DNA of 64,000 bases from CAVXHQ01 sp963789535 (GCA_963789535.1 CAWBKU010000005.1:806001-870000), one strand, 5' to 3'; shown: positions 16,910 through 25,672, numbered from the stretch's first letter. The notes: a model not told the origin generated them from the sequence alone. Program-made: numbers and translations.

Positions 16910-17605
16910 ATGCGCCCGCCCACCGATCCCGCCAAGGCAGAGCTTCTCGCCGCGATCCTGCCCCATGTCCCCTTCGACGGGTGGAGTGCCGCCGCCTTTG
17001 CCACCGCCGTGACCCAGACCGGCCTGCCCGCCGATCATGCCCGAACGCTGTGTCCGCGCGGCGCGGTGGACCTTGCTGTCGCCTATCACCACGAAGGCGA
17101 CCGCCTTATGGAGGCAGCGTTGCGCCGCGCCGATCTCTCGGGGATGAAGTTCCGCGAGAAGGTCGCCTTCGCCATTCGCGCCCGCCTCGCCGCGATCTCC
17201 GACAAGGAGGCGGTGCGCCGCGGTACCGCCCTCTTCGCACTTCCGCATCATGCGGCGGATGGCGCGAAACTGATCTGGGGCACGGCGGATGCGATCTGGG
17301 AGGCGCTGGACGACACCTCCCGCGACGTGAACTGGTATACCAAGCGGGCGACGCTCTCGGCGGTCTATGGCGCCTCGATGCTGTTCTGGCTGGGCGACGA
17401 TTCGGTGGGCGGGCAGGCGACCGATGCCTTCGTCGACCGGCGGATCGGGAACGTCATGGCCTTCGAGACGGCCAAGGCGAAGGTGAACGACAGCGCCGTC
17501 CTGAAACCGTTCCTCGCGCCGCTGAACGGGCTGCTTGGCATGATCAAGGCGCCGCCGAAGGTGCCGCCGATGGATATGCCCGGCCACTGGTCGACCGACC
17601 GCTGA
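16910..17605 (+). CDS. COQ9-family protein (ubiquinone biosynthesis)
   Basis: 231 aa from the ATG at 16910, which follows CGGAGACGATC; a GTG ten codons upstream is less likely. The TetR-like helical fold of COQ9 is suggested by the N-terminal segment (LLAAILPHVPFDGW, DHARTLCPRGAVDLAVAYH), and the conserved core includes WYTKRATLSAVYGASMLFWL. In mitochondria COQ9 binds lipids and presents quinone intermediates to COQ7. The bacterial role is inferred from homology. A quinone oxidoreductase gene follows. Confidence 0.85.
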   Translation: MRPPTDPAKAELLAAILPHVPFDGWSAAAFATAVTQTGLPADHARTLCPRGAVDLAVAYHHEGDRLMEAALRRADLSGMKFREKVAFAIRARLAAISDKEAVRRGTALFALPHHAADGAKLIWGTADAIWEALDDTSRDVNWYTKRATLSAVYGASMLFWLGDDSVGGQATDAFVDRRIGNVMAFETAKAKVNDSAVLKPFLAPLNGLLGMIKAPPKVPPMDMPGHWSTDR

Positions 17606-17618
17606 TCCACCCGAAACC

Positions 17619-17662
17619 GGAAACATCCAAAGTTTCCGCCGTCGAATTCCTTTATGGAATTC
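17619..17662. promoter_or_regulatory. Two adjacent inverted repeats upstream of the quinone oxidoreductase gene
   Basis: GGAAAC-n7-GTTTCC at 17619-17637 is followed by GAATTCC-TTTAT-GGAATTC at 17644-17662. Together they fill the gap between the COQ9 stop and the ribosome site at 17688. The second could be an operator or a transcript hairpin; no T-run follows. Confidence 0.4.
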
Positions 17663-17687
17663 GTCTCTTCAACTGCAAGGACCGCCG

Positions 17688-18665
17688 ATGCCCGAGATGA
17701 CCGCCATCGAAATCTCCACCCCAGGCGGGCCGGAGGTGCTGGTGCCGGTGCGCCGCGCCGTGCCGGCCCCGGGCCACGGTCAGGTGCTGATCCGCATCGC
17801 CTTTGCCGGTGTGAACCGCCCCGACGCACTGCAACGCGCCGGCGCCTATGAGCCGCCAAAGGGTGCGTCCGACCTGCCGGGCCTCGAGGCGTCCGGACAT
17901 ATCGAGGCCATCGGCCCGGGCGTCACCGGCCTCGCCCCCGGCGACGCGGTCTGCGCGTTGTTGCCGGGCGGCGGCTATGCCGAGTTCGCCGTGACGACCG
18001 CCGCGCACTGCCTGCCCGTGCCCAAGGGCATGGGCATGAAGGAGGCCGCCTGCCTGCCGGAAACCTGTTTCACCGTCTGGTCCAACGTCTTCACGCGCGG
18101 CGCCCTGACGGCGGGCGAGCGGTTCCTCGTGCACGGCGGCTCATCGGGCATCGGCACCACGGCGATCCAGCTTGCGCGGGCGTTCGGTGCGCGGGTCTGG
18201 GCAACCGCCGGGTCGGACGCGAAATGCGCCGCCTGCGCGGACCTTGGCGCCACGGCCATCAACTACCGCGACGCGGATTTCGTCGCGATCCTCAGGGCCG
18301 AGGGCGGCGCGAACCTGATCCTCGACATGGTCGGTGGCAGCTATATCGCGCGCAACATCGACGCGTTGGCCGACGATGGCCGCCTCGTGCAGATCGCGTT
18401 CCTGACCGGACCGAAGGTCGAGCTGAACTTTGCCCCGATGATGGTCCGCCGCCTGACGATCACCGGATCGACCCTGCGACCGCAGTCCGACGCCGCGAAG
18501 TCCGCCATCGCCCGTGATCTGCGGCAAAACGTCTGGCCGCTGCTCGACGCGGGCACCGTCGCGCCCGTGATGGACCAGACGTTCCCCCTGGCAGATGCCG
18601 CCGCGGCCCACACCCGGATGGAAAGTTCTGCCCATATCGGCAAGATCGTGCTCGCCGTCGCGTGA
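17688..18665 (+). CDS. NAD(P)H:quinone oxidoreductase, PIG3/QOR type
   Basis: 325 aa. MDR superfamily without zinc ligands. GroES-like N-terminal half (GVNRPDALQRAGAYEPPKGA) and an NADPH-binding Rossmann half with VHGGSSGIGTTAIQLARAFG. The length and the PPKGASDLPGLE segment match PIG3-type quinone reductases. AAGGA lies seven bases before the ATG at 17688, which decides this start over the ATG three codons later. Its position after COQ9 fits quinone metabolism. Confidence 0.85.
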   Translation: MPEMTAIEISTPGGPEVLVPVRRAVPAPGHGQVLIRIAFAGVNRPDALQRAGAYEPPKGASDLPGLEASGHIEAIGPGVTGLAPGDAVCALLPGGGYAEFAVTTAAHCLPVPKGMGMKEAACLPETCFTVWSNVFTRGALTAGERFLVHGGSSGIGTTAIQLARAFGARVWATAGSDAKCAACADLGATAINYRDADFVAILRAEGGANLILDMVGGSYIARNIDALADDGRLVQIAFLTGPKVELNFAPMMVRRLTITGSTLRPQSDAAKSAIARDLRQNVWPLLDAGTVAPVMDQTFPLADAAAAHTRMESSAHIGKIVLAVA

Positions 18666-18733
18666 CGATCCCGCCCCATGCTACCCTGAAAGGGCGGGCC
18701 GATTCGTCCCGCGATGTCAGGGAGAAGACGGCC

Positions 18734-18841
18734 ATGGCCGACAAGGGAACCACCAAGAAACCGGGCAGCACGATCACCCCCGCCCAGCCCATCGACCCGA
18801 ACAAGAAAAAGCCGACTGCCGCCCCCGGCCCGAAGAAGTAA
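18734..18841 (+). CDS. Small Lys/Pro-rich protein (35 aa), hypothetical
   Basis: The ORF starts MADKGTTKKPGSTITPAQ and ends PTAAPGPKK; it is preceded by AGGGAGAAG seven bases from the ATG. Highly charged and proline-rich, with no hydrophobic segment, so probably disordered. It sits between the quinone oxidoreductase and etfB, 119 bp before the latter, on the same strand. No function recognised. It could be a chance ORF, but the ribosome site and codon choice look genuine. Confidence 0.5.
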   Translation: MADKGTTKKPGSTITPAQPIDPNKKKPTAAPGPKK

Positions 18842-18960
18842 CCCGCCGACCGCGCCAACGTGGCGTCCCCGATAACGCCAGCGTCGCATTTGCCCTGTTT
18901 TCCGCGCGCCCGCCGCGATAACACCGGCGGCGATACGTCCATGCTATGGGAGAACTGCAC

Positions 18961-19719
18961 ATGAAGGTGCTCGTGCCGGTAAAGCGCGTGATCGACTATA
19001 ACGTGAAGGTCCGCGTCAAGGCGGACGGTTCCGGTGTCGACCTCGCCAACGTGAAGATGTCGATGAACCCCTTCGACGAGATCGCCGTCGAAGAGGCGAT
19101 CCGTCTGCGCGAGGCGGGCAAGGCGGACGAAGTCATCGCTGTATCCATCGGCGTGAAGCAGGCGCAGGAAACCCTGCGCACCGCGCTCGCCATGGGGGCA
19201 GACCGCGCGATCCTCGTGGTCGCCACCGACGACGTGCATCGCGACATCGAACCGCTGGCCGTGGCCAAGATCCTTGCCGCCATCGTCAAGGAAGAGGCGC
19301 CGGGCCTCGTCCTGTGTGGCAAGCAGGCGATCGACAACGACATGAACGCGACAGGCCAGATGCTCGCGGCGCTGCTCGGGTGGAGCCAGGCGACCTTTGC
19401 CTCGAAACTCGACATCGACGGCGACACTGCGACCGTCACCCGCGAGGTCGACGGCGGGTTGCAGTCGATCGAGGTGAAGATGCCCGCCATCGTCACCGTC
19501 GACCTGCGCCTGAACGAGCCGCGCTATGCTTCCTTGCCCAACATCATGAAGGCAAAGAAGAAACAGCTCGATGAAAAGACCCCCGAGGATTACGGCGTCG
19601 ACGCCGCGCCGCGACTCGAGATCGTGAAGACGGTCGAGCCCGAGACGCGCAAGGCCGGGGTGATCGTGAAGTCGGTCGACGAACTGGTGGCGAAACTCAA
19701 AGACGCGGGGGTGGTGTGA
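18961..19719 (+). CDS. etfB: Electron transfer flavoprotein beta subunit
   Basis: 252 aa from the ATG at 18961; MKVLVPVKRVIDYNVKVRVK is the standard start. The AMP-binding region LVLCGKQAIDNDMNATGQM and the C-terminal recognition loop with LPNIMKAKKKQLDEK (contact with acyl-CoA dehydrogenases) are present. EtfAB passes electrons from acyl-CoA dehydrogenases to ETF:quinone oxidoreductase. Its stop overlaps the etfA start by one base. Confidence 0.95.
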   Translation: MKVLVPVKRVIDYNVKVRVKADGSGVDLANVKMSMNPFDEIAVEEAIRLREAGKADEVIAVSIGVKQAQETLRTALAMGADRAILVVATDDVHRDIEPLAVAKILAAIVKEEAPGLVLCGKQAIDNDMNATGQMLAALLGWSQATFASKLDIDGDTATVTREVDGGLQSIEVKMPAIVTVDLRLNEPRYASLPNIMKAKKKQLDEKTPEDYGVDAAPRLEIVKTVEPETRKAGVIVKSVDELVAKLKDAGVV

Positions 19720-20645
19720 TGGCGGTTCTGCTGCTGGGAGAAGTGAACGACGGCGAACTGGCGATGGACGCGACGGCCAAGGCCGTGAACGCGGCTCAGG
19801 CCCTGGGCGAGGTGACGGTGCTGTGCGCCGGGGCGTCGGCCAAGGCGGCGGCCGATCAGGCCGCGACGATCACCGGCGTGGCAAAGGTGCTGTGCGCCGA
19901 GGGCGCGCTGTATGGCCACCGCCTCGCAGAGCCGCTCGCCGACCTGATCGTGAGCCTCGCCGGCGATTATACCCACGTCGCGGCGCCGGGGACGACCGAC
20001 GCCAAGAACATCATGCCGCGCGTCGCGGCGCTGCTGGACGTGATGATGATTTCCGAGGTGACGGCAATCATCGACGCCGATACGTTCGAACGCCCGATCT
20101 ATGCGGGCAACGCGATCCAGACGGTGAAATCCGGCGATGCCACCAAGGTCATGACGATCCGCACCGCCGGTTTCGACGCTGCCGAGGTCGGTGGTTCCGC
20201 CCCGGTCGAGAATGTTGCCGCCGCCGCCGATCCGGGCCTGTCGAAATGGCTCGAGGATACGGTCGCCGCCTCGGATCGCCCCGAACTCACCTCCGCGGGC
20301 GTCGTCGTCTCGGGCGGCCGCGGTGTCGGGTCCAAGGACGACTTCGCCCTGATCGAGGCGCTTGCCGACAAACTCGGCGCCGCCGTCGGGGCGAGCCGCG
20401 CGGCGGTCGATTCGGGCTATGCGCCGAACGACTGGCAGGTCGGCCAGACCGGCAAGGTCGTGGCCCCCGACCTCTACGTCGCCGTCGGCATCTCGGGCGC
20501 GATCCAGCACCTTGCGGGCATGAAGGACAGCAAGGTGATCGTCGCGATCAACAAGGACGAAGAGGCGCCGATCTTTCAGGTCGCCGATTATGGCCTCGTC
20601 GCCGACCTGTTTACCGCGCTGCCGGAACTCACCTCCAAGCTCTGA
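19719..20645 (+). CDS. etfA: Electron transfer flavoprotein alpha subunit
   Basis: 308 aa; the ATG at 19719 shares a base with the etfB stop (TGATG), indicating translational coupling. The C-terminal FAD domain carries SGGRGVGSKDDF, GASRAAVDSGYAPNDWQVGQ, and the VGISGAIQHLAGM segment. With EtfB it forms the FAD/AMP heterodimer that accepts electrons from acyl-CoA dehydrogenases, for example the CaiA-like protein at 59.6-60.8 kb. Followed by a GC hairpin. Confidence 0.95.
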   Translation: MAVLLLGEVNDGELAMDATAKAVNAAQALGEVTVLCAGASAKAAADQAATITGVAKVLCAEGALYGHRLAEPLADLIVSLAGDYTHVAAPGTTDAKNIMPRVAALLDVMMISEVTAIIDADTFERPIYAGNAIQTVKSGDATKVMTIRTAGFDAAEVGGSAPVENVAAAADPGLSKWLEDTVAASDRPELTSAGVVVSGGRGVGSKDDFALIEALADKLGAAVGASRAAVDSGYAPNDWQVGQTGKVVAPDLYVAVGISGAIQHLAGMKDSKVIVAINKDEEAPIFQVADYGLVADLFTALPELTSKL

Positions 20646-20658
20646 CCCCCCCTTGTCG

Positions 20659-20684
20659 GGGGCGCCCCGCGACGGTGGCGCCCC
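20659..20684. terminator. GC-rich hairpin after etfA
   Basis: GGGGCGCC-n10-GGCGCCCC, 13 bp after the etfA stop, in the short gap to a convergent gene. An alternative stem (CCCCC/GGGGG) overlaps its left arm. No T-run follows, so it may be Rho-assisted or shared by both strands. Confidence 0.5.
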
Positions 20685-20696
20685 TGAAATCGGACC

Positions 20697-21557
20697 TCAG
20701 GCCTGCCGCCGGCTGATCGACGGAATCGTCGCCTGCAACGCATGCACGACCGCTTCCGCGGCCTCTTCGTGGGCCACCGCCCCCAGCAGCGCCTGCGCCG
20801 CCGAGAGTTGCGGCGATGGAAACACCATGCCCTGCGTCCCGCTCTGCATCGCCGGTTTGGACGGCTGCACGACCACGACGCTCTGCACCAGCGGGCGCAT
20901 CTCGTCGACCATCGACCGCGTCACCAGCAGCGGATCGGCCCTGAACGGATCCTTGCGGTCCTCGAATGCGGCGTCCGACGGCAGATGCGCCGCGAACCAC
21001 AGCAGCGCCGTGCGCGGCCCGATATCGCGCAGGAACGTCCGCATCCGCGCCTTCCAGGCCTCCTGCAACTCGACCCGCACGATCTCGAACCGTTCGGGCG
21101 AGAGGCCGTGCAGCGTGCCCAGCATGTGGCGGGTAAAGTGGAAGTCGGTAAAATCCACCTCCGGGAAGATCGCACGCAGAACCGTCGAAGCCTGCACGAA
21201 TCGGTCGTTGCGGCGCGGATGCACCGTATAGAACCGGTTCGACATGTTGTGTGCGCCCATGATCTGCACGACGTTCATCACCGAATCGTGGCAGGCCGCC
21301 TGCACCATCTTTTCGTGCATGAAGGCGTCGATCGACGCGTTGATGACCCCGAAGTTGGCGCAGACGATGCCGAGGCCTTCCTCGACGAGCTGCGGAAACG
21401 GTCTGGGAATATATTTCCCGTAAGTCTCGGTGCCGCCGACGAAGGCGACATATTGCCCGTCGAGCGGACGGCGCGGACCGCGAAAGAACATCCGGCTGGT
21501 CCCGTAGCGGCAGGGCGCATAGTTCAGCCCCGCTCCTTCAAGCGTTTCGTGTCTCAT
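20697..21557 (-). CDS. Conserved hypothetical protein, DUF6473-like
   Basis: 286 aa. Starts MRHETLEGAGLNYAPCRYGT; the YGTSRMFFRGPRRPLDG and FVGGTETYGKY segments resemble proteins I recall as DUF6473 in Rhodobacterales, sometimes near surface-polysaccharide genes. The segment FGVINASIDAF suggests an SGNH-hydrolase-like or sulfotransferase-like core, but a catalytic set cannot be assigned. No signal peptide. Convergent with etfA and divergent from the hydroxyacyl-CoA dehydrogenase. Function unknown. Confidence 0.65.
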   Translation of the reverse strand: MRHETLEGAGLNYAPCRYGTSRMFFRGPRRPLDGQYVAFVGGTETYGKYIPRPFPQLVEEGLGIVCANFGVINASIDAFMHEKMVQAACHDSVMNVVQIMGAHNMSNRFYTVHPRRNDRFVQASTVLRAIFPEVDFTDFHFTRHMLGTLHGLSPERFEIVRVELQEAWKARMRTFLRDIGPRTALLWFAAHLPSDAAFEDRKDPFRADPLLVTRSMVDEMRPLVQSVVVVQPSKPAMQSGTQGMVFPSPQLSAAQALLGAVAHEEAAEAVVHALQATIPSISRRQA

Positions 21558-21716
21558 GATCCCACCATTTTAGTCGTACTCACCGCCGACCATCTGGACG
21601 CAGACCTCTTGAGGACTCGTGAAGGCATCAAATCGCCCCAAGTTTTAGGCACCTGCCCTTGCCGCGAGGGCGCGGGGGCGCCTATTGTGCCGCAACTGCG
21701 AAAAGGGGTCCGGACC

Positions 21717-22592
21717 ATGACGATCGAGACGGTGGGCGTGGTCGGTGCGGGGCAGATGGGCAACGGCATCGCGCATGTCTTCGCCCTTGCGGGCTATGAT
21801 GTGCTCGTGACCGACATCAGCCAGGACGCGCTCGACCGTGGGCGCGCGACGGTGACGCGCAACCTCGACCGTCAGGTGGGCAAGGGGACGGTCACGCAGG
21901 CCGACCGCGACGCGGCGCTGGGTCGGCTGTCGATGACGCTGGCGCTCAGGGATCTCGGCCAGACCGACCTCGTGATCGAGGCCGCGACCGAGCGCGAGAC
22001 CGTGAAACAAGCGATTTTCGAGGATTTGGTTCCGCATCTGAAACCGTCGACGATCCTCACCTCGAACACCTCCTCGATCTCGATCACCCGCCTTGCCGCG
22101 CGCACGGACCGGCCGGAAAAGTTCATGGGCTTTCACTTCATGAACCCGGTGCCGGTGATGCAGCTCGTCGAGCTCATCCGCGGCATCGCGACGGACAAGC
22201 CGACGTTCGACGCCTGCCTCGAGGTCGTCGAGCGGCTGGGCAAGACCGCCTCCAGCTCCGAGGATTTCCCCGCCTTCATCGTCAACCGCATCCTGATGCC
22301 GATGATAAACGAGGCGATCTATACGCTGTACGAAGGCGTGGGTTCGGTGAAATCCATCGACACATCCCTCAAATTGGGCGCAAATCACCCGATGGGCCCG
22401 CTCGAACTCGCGGACTTCATCGGGCTCGACACCTGCCTTGCGATCATGAACGTCCTGCACGACGGGCTGGCGGATACCAAGTACCGGCCCTGTCCGCTTT
22501 TGACAAAATACGTCGAGGCCGGCTGGCTTGGCCGCAAGACACAGAAAGGGTTCTACGATTACTCCGGCGACGAGCCGCGGCCGACCCGTTAG
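21717..22592 (+). CDS. 3-hydroxybutyryl-CoA dehydrogenase
   Basis: 291 aa. NAD-binding start VGVVGAGQMGNGIAHVFALA; the catalytic His/Glu pair lies in MGFHFMNPVPVMQLVE; the C-terminal domain includes NHPMGPLELADFIGLDT. It oxidises or forms (S)-3-hydroxybutyryl-CoA in the butyrate/PHB and beta-oxidation network, consistent with nearby etfBA. Its last four bases overlap the 3' end of the convergent acyltransferase gene. The commonly used symbol is hbd or hbdA. Confidence 0.93.
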   Translation: MTIETVGVVGAGQMGNGIAHVFALAGYDVLVTDISQDALDRGRATVTRNLDRQVGKGTVTQADRDAALGRLSMTLALRDLGQTDLVIEAATERETVKQAIFEDLVPHLKPSTILTSNTSSISITRLAARTDRPEKFMGFHFMNPVPVMQLVELIRGIATDKPTFDACLEVVERLGKTASSSEDFPAFIVNRILMPMINEAIYTLYEGVGSVKSIDTSLKLGANHPMGPLELADFIGLDTCLAIMNVLHDGLADTKYRPCPLLTKYVEAGWLGRKTQKGFYDYSGDEPRPTR

Positions 22593-23512
22593 GCGGCGCC
22601 GCCACCGCGGACTGTAGGGGGGGGCGTCACCCCATCGTCCTTCAGCGCCAGCGTCCGCTCGCGCAGCCACGCCATGAGCGTCCGCGGCTCGGCGATGTAG
22701 GGCGCCATCTCGGTCGGCGAAATCGGCATGCCCACCACCGGACCCTGCGGCTTGTCCATCGCATGCACCACCTCGTGCAGCAGCAGCGCCTGCCGCAGCG
22801 TCGGCGAAACCCGGTTGGCGATCTGATAGGCGCGGCTGTTCGCGCCGGGAAAGAAGCAGGGCACCACCGTCGCCCCCGAGGTGCGGATCAGCTTGGCGGT
22901 AAACACGTTCCACTCGGCCTCGATCGCCTCGCCCCACATCGTCTCGGACGTGGCGACGGTGCCCGAGGGAAACAGCGCGACGAGGCCGCCGCCTCTCAGA
23001 TGATCCATCGCCGTCTGGCGCATCTCGATCATCTTCTTCTGCGCGTCCTCCTCATGCGGGAACGGCACCGGGATCATGTAGGACGCCGCACTCTCGTCGA
23101 TGCCGGTCAGGATCGAGCGTGTCAGGATGCGGTAGTCGCCACGCACCCGCCCGATCAGATCGGCGAGAATCATCCCGTCGACGAGGCCGTGCGGATGGTT
23201 CGCGACGAGGACGACCGGCCCCTTTTCGGGGATCCGGCGCAGGATCGCATCCGGCGTCGTAAGGTCGATCCCCATCACATTCAGCGTCGCGCGCCAGAAC
23301 GCCTGCCCGGCGGGCGTGCCGCGCCGCTCGAACTCGCGGATGCGGTGCACGATGGTGAACCGGGCCGTCACCGTCTCGATGGCGCGGATCAGCGCACGCT
23401 TCCACGCGGAATCGAAGGTGTTGGAATAGGTCAGGCTGGCACGGTCATACTTGCGCGGTGCATCGCCTGCGCGCACCGGTGGCGTGACCTTTTGGGTCGT
23501 CGTCTCCGTCAC
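22589..23512 (-). CDS. PlsC-like lysophospholipid acyltransferase
   Basis: 307 aa. The acyltransferase core shows VLVANHPHGLVDGMILADL, equivalent to the NHP..(E/D)G form of the catalytic motif, and LFPSGTVATS in place of the EGTRS block; this subgroup resembles ornithine-lipid/lyso-lipid acyltransferases more than classical PlsC. A hydrophobic stretch lies beside the motif. Likely membrane-associated. The last residues (DDGVTPPPTVRGGGAA) are encoded by a sequence resembling repeat B, hinting that the C-terminus was changed by a repeat. Confidence 0.8.
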   Translation of the reverse strand: MTETTTQKVTPPVRAGDAPRKYDRASLTYSNTFDSAWKRALIRAIETVTARFTIVHRIREFERRGTPAGQAFWRATLNVMGIDLTTPDAILRRIPEKGPVVLVANHPHGLVDGMILADLIGRVRGDYRILTRSILTGIDESAASYMIPVPFPHEEDAQKKMIEMRQTAMDHLRGGGLVALFPSGTVATSETMWGEAIEAEWNVFTAKLIRTSGATVVPCFFPGANSRAYQIANRVSPTLRQALLLHEVVHAMDKPQGPVVGMPISPTEMAPYIAEPRTLMAWLRERTLALKDDGVTPPPTVRGGGAA

Positions 23513-23557
23513 CGGCAGTGCCCCTTCCCGCGCCGTCCCCCCGCGCGTCTTGTGCCG

Positions 23558-23827
23558 TCAGTGGCCTTCGCCGAATTTGTCGGCGACAAGGGCGGCGAGG
23601 GCGTCGGCAAGAGCCTCGGCCTGCGGACCCGTCGTGCGGATATCGATAAAGGTATCGACCGATGCTGCCAACATCAAAAGGCCCATCAGGCTGTCGCCGC
23701 CGGTCTCCATGCCGTCCTTGGAGACCCAGGCCTGCGCGTCGTGCGCCTCCACCACCTCGACGAGCCGCGCCGAAGCGCGCGCGTGCAACCCTTTGACGTT
23801 GGTGATCTTCAGGCGCCGCTCTGCCAT
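23558..23827 (-). CDS. ptsH: Phosphocarrier protein HPr
   Basis: 89 aa from the ATG ending at 23827 (GTG/ATG further upstream rejected because family similarity starts at MAERRLKITN). Both regulatory sites are present: His15 in KGLHARAS and Ser46 in GGDSLMGLLML. EI would phosphorylate the histidine; HprK, encoded 1.4 kb upstream in the same operon, would phosphorylate the serine. No PTS permease is in the window, so the role is probably regulatory. Confidence 0.92.
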   Translation of the reverse strand: MAERRLKITNVKGLHARASARLVEVVEAHDAQAWVSKDGMETGGDSLMGLLMLAASVDTFIDIRTTGPQAEALADALAALVADKFGEGH

Positions 23828-23837
23828 CCCGCCGCCC

Positions 23838-24275
23838 TCACCCATTCTCCCGCGTCCGTTGGCGGTGCGCCTCGAGGAGGTCCGCGTCGCTCGCCGTCTC
23901 GTAGCTGTTCATGTATTTGTGCGCCGCCTTCAGCGACAGTTCGACCGCCAGCGCCAGCGGTTTGCGGCGGCACTGCACCAGCTTGATGAGGAGCGGGACG
24001 TTCGCGCCATAGACGATGCGCCGCGAAGGTGCGGCACAGGCCCGCATCGACAGGTTCGAGGGCGAGCCGCCGAACATGTCGGTCACGATCACCACGCCGT
24101 CTCCGCTATCGACACGGTCGGCGGCGCCGCAAATCTCGGCCTGCTTGGCGGTCCGGTCGCATTCGGGGCCGATGGCGACGGCGACGACGCCCGGTTGCGG
24201 CCCGGTCACATGCTCGACCGTCTCGCGCAGTTCCTGCGCGAGACCGCCGTGCGCCACGATGACGATCCCGATCAT
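23838..24275 (-). CDS. PTS EIIA component, mannose (fructose/mannose IIA) family
   Basis: 145 aa. IIA-Man fold with the phospho-histidine at residue 9 in IVIVAHGGLAQ and the conserved VTDMFGGSPSNL segment. No IIB, IIC or IID gene follows, so it most likely transmits phosphorylation state rather than transporting sugar, as EIIA-Man does in alphaproteobacterial regulatory PTS. Start overlaps the rapZ stop by four bases (ATGA); ends 10 bp before HPr. Often called ptsM or manX. Confidence 0.9.
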   Translation of the reverse strand: MIGIVIVAHGGLAQELRETVEHVTGPQPGVVAVAIGPECDRTAKQAEICGAADRVDSGDGVVIVTDMFGGSPSNLSMRACAAPSRRIVYGANVPLLIKLVQCRRKPLALAVELSLKAAHKYMNSYETASDADLLEAHRQRTRENG

Positions 24276-25219
24276 GGCGCACCCTCCGATGCGGTCGCCG
24301 CGCCGGTTCGGCGCTCGAGTTCGCGGTGCCGGACCGTCGCCTGCCAGCCGTCGGCAGTCAGTTCCGCAGCGAGGTATTCGGCAAGCGCCACCGAACGGTG
24401 CTGACCGCCCGTGCAACCGAACCCAATGGAAAGATGCGACTTTCCCTCCTCGCGGTAGGCCGGCAGCAGGAACAGCGTCATCGCGCGCACCTGTGCCACG
24501 AAGGCGTCGAACCGCGGGTCGGTGGCGATATGTGCCGCGACCGCGGCGTCGCGTCCGTCCTGCGCGCGCAGGCTCGGCTCCCAGTGGGGATTGCGCAGGA
24601 ACCGCACGTCATGGACGATGTCGAGACCGCGCGGCAGCCCCCGCTTGAACGAGAACGACTGCACCGTGACCGACATCGACCGGCCCTGCGGCGCGCCGAA
24701 ATGCCCCTCGACCTCGGCCCGCAGGTCATGCGGCGATAGCCCCGACGTGTCGATGAGGACGTCCGCCTTGGCGCGGATCGGCACCAGCAGGTCGAGTTCC
24801 TGACGCACCCCCAGCAGCGGCGCCCCTTCGGGCGAGAGCGGATGACGGCGGCGCGTCTCGGAATAGCGGCGCACGAGGTCGTCCTCGGCGCAGTCGATGT
24901 AGAGCACCTGCTCGGCGATCTCGGGCCGGGCGGCGAGCATCGCGATGGTTTCGAGCATCGCATCGACGCCGAAGTCGCGGTTCCGGACGTCGACGCCGAT
25001 CGCCATCGGGTGCTGCAACGGCGGACCGTCGATCAGCCGGGAGAGGAGCGAGAGCGGCAGGTTGTCGATCACCTCGTAGCCGAGATCCTCGAGAGCGGCG
25101 ATCGCGGTCGTGCGGCCCGCGCCCGACGGGCCCGTGACCAGCACGATACGCTGGCGGGCATCGAACAGGCCCGCAGGCGTCGCCCCGGCGGCTGTCCACT
25201 CTCTGGAAGGTTTGCTCAT
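24272..25219 (-). CDS. rapZ: RNase adapter protein RapZ (YvcJ-type nucleotide-binding protein)
   Basis: 315 aa from the ATG ending at 25219. Walker A GPSGAGRTTA at about residues 30-39, Walker B-like VLYIDCAEDDLVRRYSETRR, and the C-terminal metabolite-binding domain with FGCTGGQHRSVALAE. In E. coli RapZ senses glucosamine-6-phosphate and guides RNase E to GlmZ; in alphaproteobacteria the target is unclear. It lies between hprK (one-base overlap) and EIIA (four-base overlap). Confidence 0.93.
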   Translation of the reverse strand: MSKPSREWTAAGATPAGLFDARQRIVLVTGPSGAGRTTAIAALEDLGYEVIDNLPLSLLSRLIDGPPLQHPMAIGVDVRNRDFGVDAMLETIAMLAARPEIAEQVLYIDCAEDDLVRRYSETRRRHPLSPEGAPLLGVRQELDLLVPIRAKADVLIDTSGLSPHDLRAEVEGHFGAPQGRSMSVTVQSFSFKRGLPRGLDIVHDVRFLRNPHWEPSLRAQDGRDAAVAAHIATDPRFDAFVAQVRAMTLFLLPAYREEGKSHLSIGFGCTGGQHRSVALAEYLAAELTADGWQATVRHRELERRTGAATASEGAP

Positions 25220-25668
25220 CACGCACTCCGTCCTGCCTTTAGATATTGCAGGACTGCGGCTGCAACATGGCCCCCATTGGGGCGCCAGATCAAGGGCACG
25301 GAATGTGACAGATAGGTAACGCTGCGTTGCGGCGGCAGGCGGCTCTCCTCGATGTGATCGAGGTCGAGCGCGAGGGCGACGGCGCAGGGCGGGGCAGGGT
25401 CCGCATCGAGGATCCCGACGAACCGCGCCTCGATCCGCCCGCGCAGCGCGCCCGGGGCCGCAGCCATCAGGGAGCCGTTCGCGACGCGCAGGTCGGTTCG
25501 GTCGTCGGCGACGAGGCCGCAGCCGAACGCCATGAGTTCGAGCGCCAGCGCCGATTTGCCGCAGCCCGCCGCCCCGGTGATGAGAAGGCCACGCCCCCCC
25601 CAAGAGACGCAACCGGCGTGCAGGTTCAGGAGGGTCGCGTCCCGGGGCTGCGCCACGGCCGCCCCCAC
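25219..25668 (-). CDS. hprK: HPr kinase/phosphorylase, short alphaproteobacterial form
   Basis: 149 aa, about half the length of Firmicute HprK, corresponding to the C-terminal kinase domain only. Walker A is ITGAAGCGKSAL at residues ~30-41. The N-terminal regulatory domain is absent, as is normal in this class. It phosphorylates HPr at Ser46, present in the HPr encoded here. Located four bases after chvG and overlapping rapZ by one base, so it is part of one long operon. Confidence 0.9.
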   Translation of the reverse strand: MGAAVAQPRDATLLNLHAGCVSWGGRGLLITGAAGCGKSALALELMAFGCGLVADDRTDLRVANGSLMAAAPGALRGRIEARFVGILDADPAPPCAVALALDLDHIEESRLPPQRSVTYLSHSVPLIWRPNGGHVAAAVLQYLKAGRSA

Positions 25669-25672
25669 CGCG

